Positions 5,867 to 7,732 of a stretch of 7,732 nucleotides of DNA are shown piece by piece. Both the position numbers and the translations under genes were made by a program. The stretch is from F1-60-MAGs149 sp037133215 (GTDB lineage Bacteria > Actinomycetota > Thermoleophilia > Gaiellales > F1-60-MAGs149): positions 1 through 7,732 of the forward strand of contig JBAXOM010000095.1 in the NCBI GenBank assembly GCA_037133215.1, in the 5' to 3' direction. Each line of letters begins with the position of its first letter. Position 1 is the stretch's first letter. Under the pieces are notes generated by a model. It did not search any database. It saw nothing but the letters and a program-made list of their open reading frames with translations, and was not told the origin of the DNA.

Positions 5867-6418
5867 ATGAGTAGCCAAAACTCGACGCCGAACGAACCAC
5901 TCGATATCCAAGGCACCGTCGACGATTCGCGCATCTTGCGTTGGGCCCTCACCGGCGCCTCACAAAATGGCGACTCCGCGAGTGCCGTCTACGGCACGAT
6001 CCTCGCCGCCTCGATTTTGATCGCGTCGTACGGGACTGCCCTAGAGATCTTCATCAGCGTGATTGGTACGGGCCTCGTTTTTTGGCTTGCTCACGCGCAC
6101 GTCAGTATCATGCGCCGCGTCGTTCGGGGCGGTCAGGCTGTCACGACCAAAGACATCAAGCGATCACTCACGCACGAGTGGCCGCTCGTGCAGGCCAGCC
6201 TCACCCCTGCCGCCCCCATGGTCTTGGCGATGGTGGGCGTGATGAGCACTGATAACGCCGCAAACCTCGGCATCCTGATCTGCTTTGTGGGCCTCGTCGC
6301 CTGGGGCATCGTCGTCGCGCGTGCTGCCGAGCTGTCGCGGCGCGCCTCGATCCTCGCGGTCAGTGTCAACGTCGGCCTTGGGCTCCTGCTCGTGATCCTC
6401 AAGGGGATCCTGCACTAG
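5867..6418 (+). CDS. Four-helix integral membrane protein, unknown function
   Basis: This encodes 183 residues. A polar N-terminus (1-37, rich in Ser, Asn, Gln and Asp) is followed by hydrophobic helices at about 39-56, 59-78, 115-150 (a long stretch holding one or more helices, with STDNAAN as a short polar turn near 127) and 160-181. The motif VFWLAHAHVSIM (71-82) ends helix 2 and carries two histidines, then a basic loop (RRVVRGG) predicts a cytoplasmic side. The pattern AVYG...FWLAHxH resembles uncharacterised actinobacterial membrane proteins, but I cannot assign a named family or function. It lies 31 bp after the FGE gene and 39 bp before the DUF427 gene, all on the same strand, so partial co-transcription is possible even though each has its own candidate -10 box. 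ATG 5867 is the only start compatible with that box. Confidence 0.8.
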   Translation: MSSQNSTPNEPLDIQGTVDDSRILRWALTGASQNGDSASAVYGTILAASILIASYGTALEIFISVIGTGLVFWLAHAHVSIMRRVVRGGQAVTTKDIKRSLTHEWPLVQASLTPAAPMVLAMVGVMSTDNAANLGILICFVGLVAWGIVVARAAELSRRASILAVSVNVGLGLLLVILKGILH

Positions 6419-6445
6419 CGCGCGGAGTCCGGGTTCGGCCACCGC

Positions 6446-6451
6446 TACCGT
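6446..6451 (+). promoter_or_regulatory. -10 box for leaderless transcription of the DUF427 gene
   Basis: TACCGT fits TAnnnT and ends exactly 6 nt before ATG 6458, the same geometry as at the FGE gene. This favours ATG 6458 over GTG 6452, which would lie inside the spacer. Confidence 0.5.
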
Positions 6452-6457
6452 GTGGCT

Positions 6458-7231
6458 ATGGCCGACGACAGCGAAATTCTCCGCACCGAGCCCAGCCCGC
6501 GCTGGGTCCGCGTGTTCCTCCACGGAGAGGCCGTCGCCAATAGTCGCAACACGCAGTTGGTCTGGCAGGGGCCATACCCGACGTCGTACTGGTTTCCGCG
6601 CGAGGACGTCCAGTTTGCGTTACTGACACCCACCGCTCAAGCCAACGGTCGCCTGCGCTGGAACGTCCGCGTCGGCGATCGCATCGCGGCCGGTGCCGCC
6701 TGGCAGCCGATCGACCTGCCCGAGGAGCACGCCGTCCTCAGCGACCACATCGCGTTTGAGTGGGCATCGATGGACGAGTGGCGCGAGGAAGAGGAGCCGA
6801 TCATCGGGCATCCGCGCGATCCGTATCACCGCGTCGATTGTGTGCAGAGCTCGCGGCACGTCGTCATCGAGGTTGATGGCCAGGTCGTCGCCGACAGCAA
6901 GCGCCCGATGATCGTGTTCGAGACGGGCATGCGCAACCGCTACTACCTCCCGCACGCCGACGTACAGAGCGACGGCCTCGTCAAGAGCGAGCGCACCTCG
7001 GTCTGTCCGTACAAGGGCACGGCTGCCTACTGGTCGGTCAAGGTCGCAGGCAAACTCCACAACGATGTCGCCTGGAGCTATCCAGATCCGCTGCCCGAGT
7101 CTGAGCGCCTACGCGGCCACATGTGCTTCTACGACGAGCATGTCGATGTGACGATCGATGGCGAGCGCCAGACCTCGTCGACGCCGCGCCTGTCGATCGT
7201 GCCCGACGCGGGCACGCGCCGAGCTCGCTGA
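6458..7231 (+). CDS. Tandem DUF427 (PF04248) domain protein
   Basis: This 257-residue protein contains two copies of the DUF427 domain, a small beta-rich fold listed as NTP_transf_9 in Pfam but without a proven reaction. Copy 1 (about 15-102) runs from VRVFLHGEAVANSRN through SYWFPREDVQFALL to a degenerate AAWQPIDLPEE and DHIAFEW. The linker has MDEWREEEE and HPRDPYHRVDC. Copy 2 (about 134-233) has HVVIEVDGQVVADSKRP, RYYLPHADV, the family's CPYKGTAAYWSV (183-194), DVAWSYPDPLPE and GHMCFYDEHVDV. Copy 1 lacks the CPYKG segment and the WSYPDP core, so only the second domain keeps the full conserved set. A two-domain arrangement with the HPRDPYHRVD linker is usual in actinobacteria. It has no signal peptide or membrane helix, so is probably cytosolic. 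Its stop lies 1 nt from the convergent DUF2231 stop. Confidence 0.9.
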   Translation: MADDSEILRTEPSPRWVRVFLHGEAVANSRNTQLVWQGPYPTSYWFPREDVQFALLTPTAQANGRLRWNVRVGDRIAAGAAWQPIDLPEEHAVLSDHIAFEWASMDEWREEEEPIIGHPRDPYHRVDCVQSSRHVVIEVDGQVVADSKRPMIVFETGMRNRYYLPHADVQSDGLVKSERTSVCPYKGTAAYWSVKVAGKLHNDVAWSYPDPLPESERLRGHMCFYDEHVDVTIDGERQTSSTPRLSIVPDAGTRRAR

Positions 7232-7232
7232 G

Positions 7233-7730
7233 CTAGTCCCCGCCACTCTTGATGATGTGCACCTTGTGCCAGACGGCGGTGGCGCCCGAGTGGCCGGTCT
7301 GGATCACCCAGTAGGTCGCGAGAACGCCCGTCAAGACGACGAGCACGATGCTGACGATGTTCCAGAGCGGCGAGCGGCCGAGCGTGGCGAGTGGGCCACG
7401 ACCGCCACGGGCAATTGACCACGCCGGTGCCACCAGCAGAAAGATCGCGACGAGCAACGCGAGTGCGATCGGCCGAAGTGCGCCGCCTTGCTGGGCGTGG
7501 TCTTTGATCATCTGCGTCGAGGCAACGTTGGCCTGCAGTTCCTCACCGGTCTGCGCCGCGAGGAACGTCATCGCAAACATCACCACGCCCAACAGCACGA
7601 CCCACGGGCCGAGCGTGATGCGCCAGGCGGGTCGGATAATCATCGCGATTCCCAGCAGCGCCACGAGCGGGATCAGGACCACGGGTCCGTGGACGAGCAG
7701 GGGGTGTGCCGGTAGGCCTTGGATCTCCAT
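7233..7730 (-). CDS. DUF2231 membrane protein
   Basis: This 165-residue protein matches the DUF2231 family of small four-helix membrane proteins of unknown biochemical role. The opening QGLPAHPLLVHGPVVLIPLVA (residues 4-24) carries the family's paired histidines (H9, H14). Helices lie at about 11-32, 41-60, 87-103 and 123-142. Between helices 2 and 3 are AQTGEEL and DHAQQGG (H78), and the C-terminus has GHSGATAVW (H147), all typical. The recurring histidines near helix ends suggest metal or heme binding, which is inference. ATG at 7728-7730 gives the usual family start, but only 2 bases of upstream sequence are in the window, so its promoter, ribosome site and any slightly earlier start cannot be judged. 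It converges on the DUF427 gene with no room for a dedicated terminator. Confidence 0.88.
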   Translation of the reverse strand: MEIQGLPAHPLLVHGPVVLIPLVALLGIAMIIRPAWRITLGPWVVLLGVVMFAMTFLAAQTGEELQANVASTQMIKDHAQQGGALRPIALALLVAIFLLVAPAWSIARGGRGPLATLGRSPLWNIVSIVLVVLTGVLATYWVIQTGHSGATAVWHKVHIIKSGGD

Positions 7731-7732
7731 CT

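Noticed and set aside
4786..5952. Long open frame (388 codons) on the - strand opposite the FGE gene
   Set aside because: It is antisense to a well-conserved FGE with catalytic residues, its translation is Arg/Ala/Val-rich without domains, and GC-rich genes commonly produce such open antisense frames.

Overview
The window looks like a chromosomal segment of a high-GC Gram-positive bacterium (Actinomycetota; class not determinable from the window). Reasons: overall GC-rich codon use, an actinobacterial-type MMPL transporter, a tandem DUF427 protein, a DUF2231 membrane protein, an authentic formylglycine-generating enzyme (FGE), and several genes that appear leaderless, with a TAnnnT -10 box only 6-8 nt before the start codon. 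No tRNA, rRNA, CRISPR array, transposase or phage gene was seen.

Region 1 (1-2465) is the most unusual part. It is built around a secreted seven-bladed NHL/Vgb-like beta-propeller protein with a fibronectin-III-like module (528-2300). Upstream there is no intact gene. Instead there is an 82-bp direct repeat present twice at a 132-bp period, then a decayed fragment in frame with, and about half identical to, the C-terminal domain of the propeller protein, then a sharply AT-rich promoter segment. Downstream of the gene lie a perfect 16-bp hairpin and a diverged third copy of the repeat's first part. This reads as a locus shaped by duplication and decay of a surface or secreted protein gene.

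Region 2 (2516-4819): an RND-type MMPL transporter on the + strand converges, with a 3-nt gap, on a 56-residue two-helix membrane protein on the - strand.

Region 3 (4897-7231): three + strand genes, each with its own probable leaderless promoter: an FGE with both catalytic cysteines, whose flexible C-terminus ends in a CAPSR motif resembling the sequence FGEs modify in sulfatases; a four-helix membrane protein of unknown function; and a tandem DUF427 protein.

Region 4 (7233-7730, - strand): a DUF2231 four-helix membrane protein, convergent with the DUF427 gene with a single base between the stop codons.

The genes do not form an obvious single pathway. No sulfatase, the usual FGE client, is in the window. 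The strongest leads are the C-terminal CAPSR motif of the FGE and the hidden paralogue remnant plus repeats around the propeller gene.
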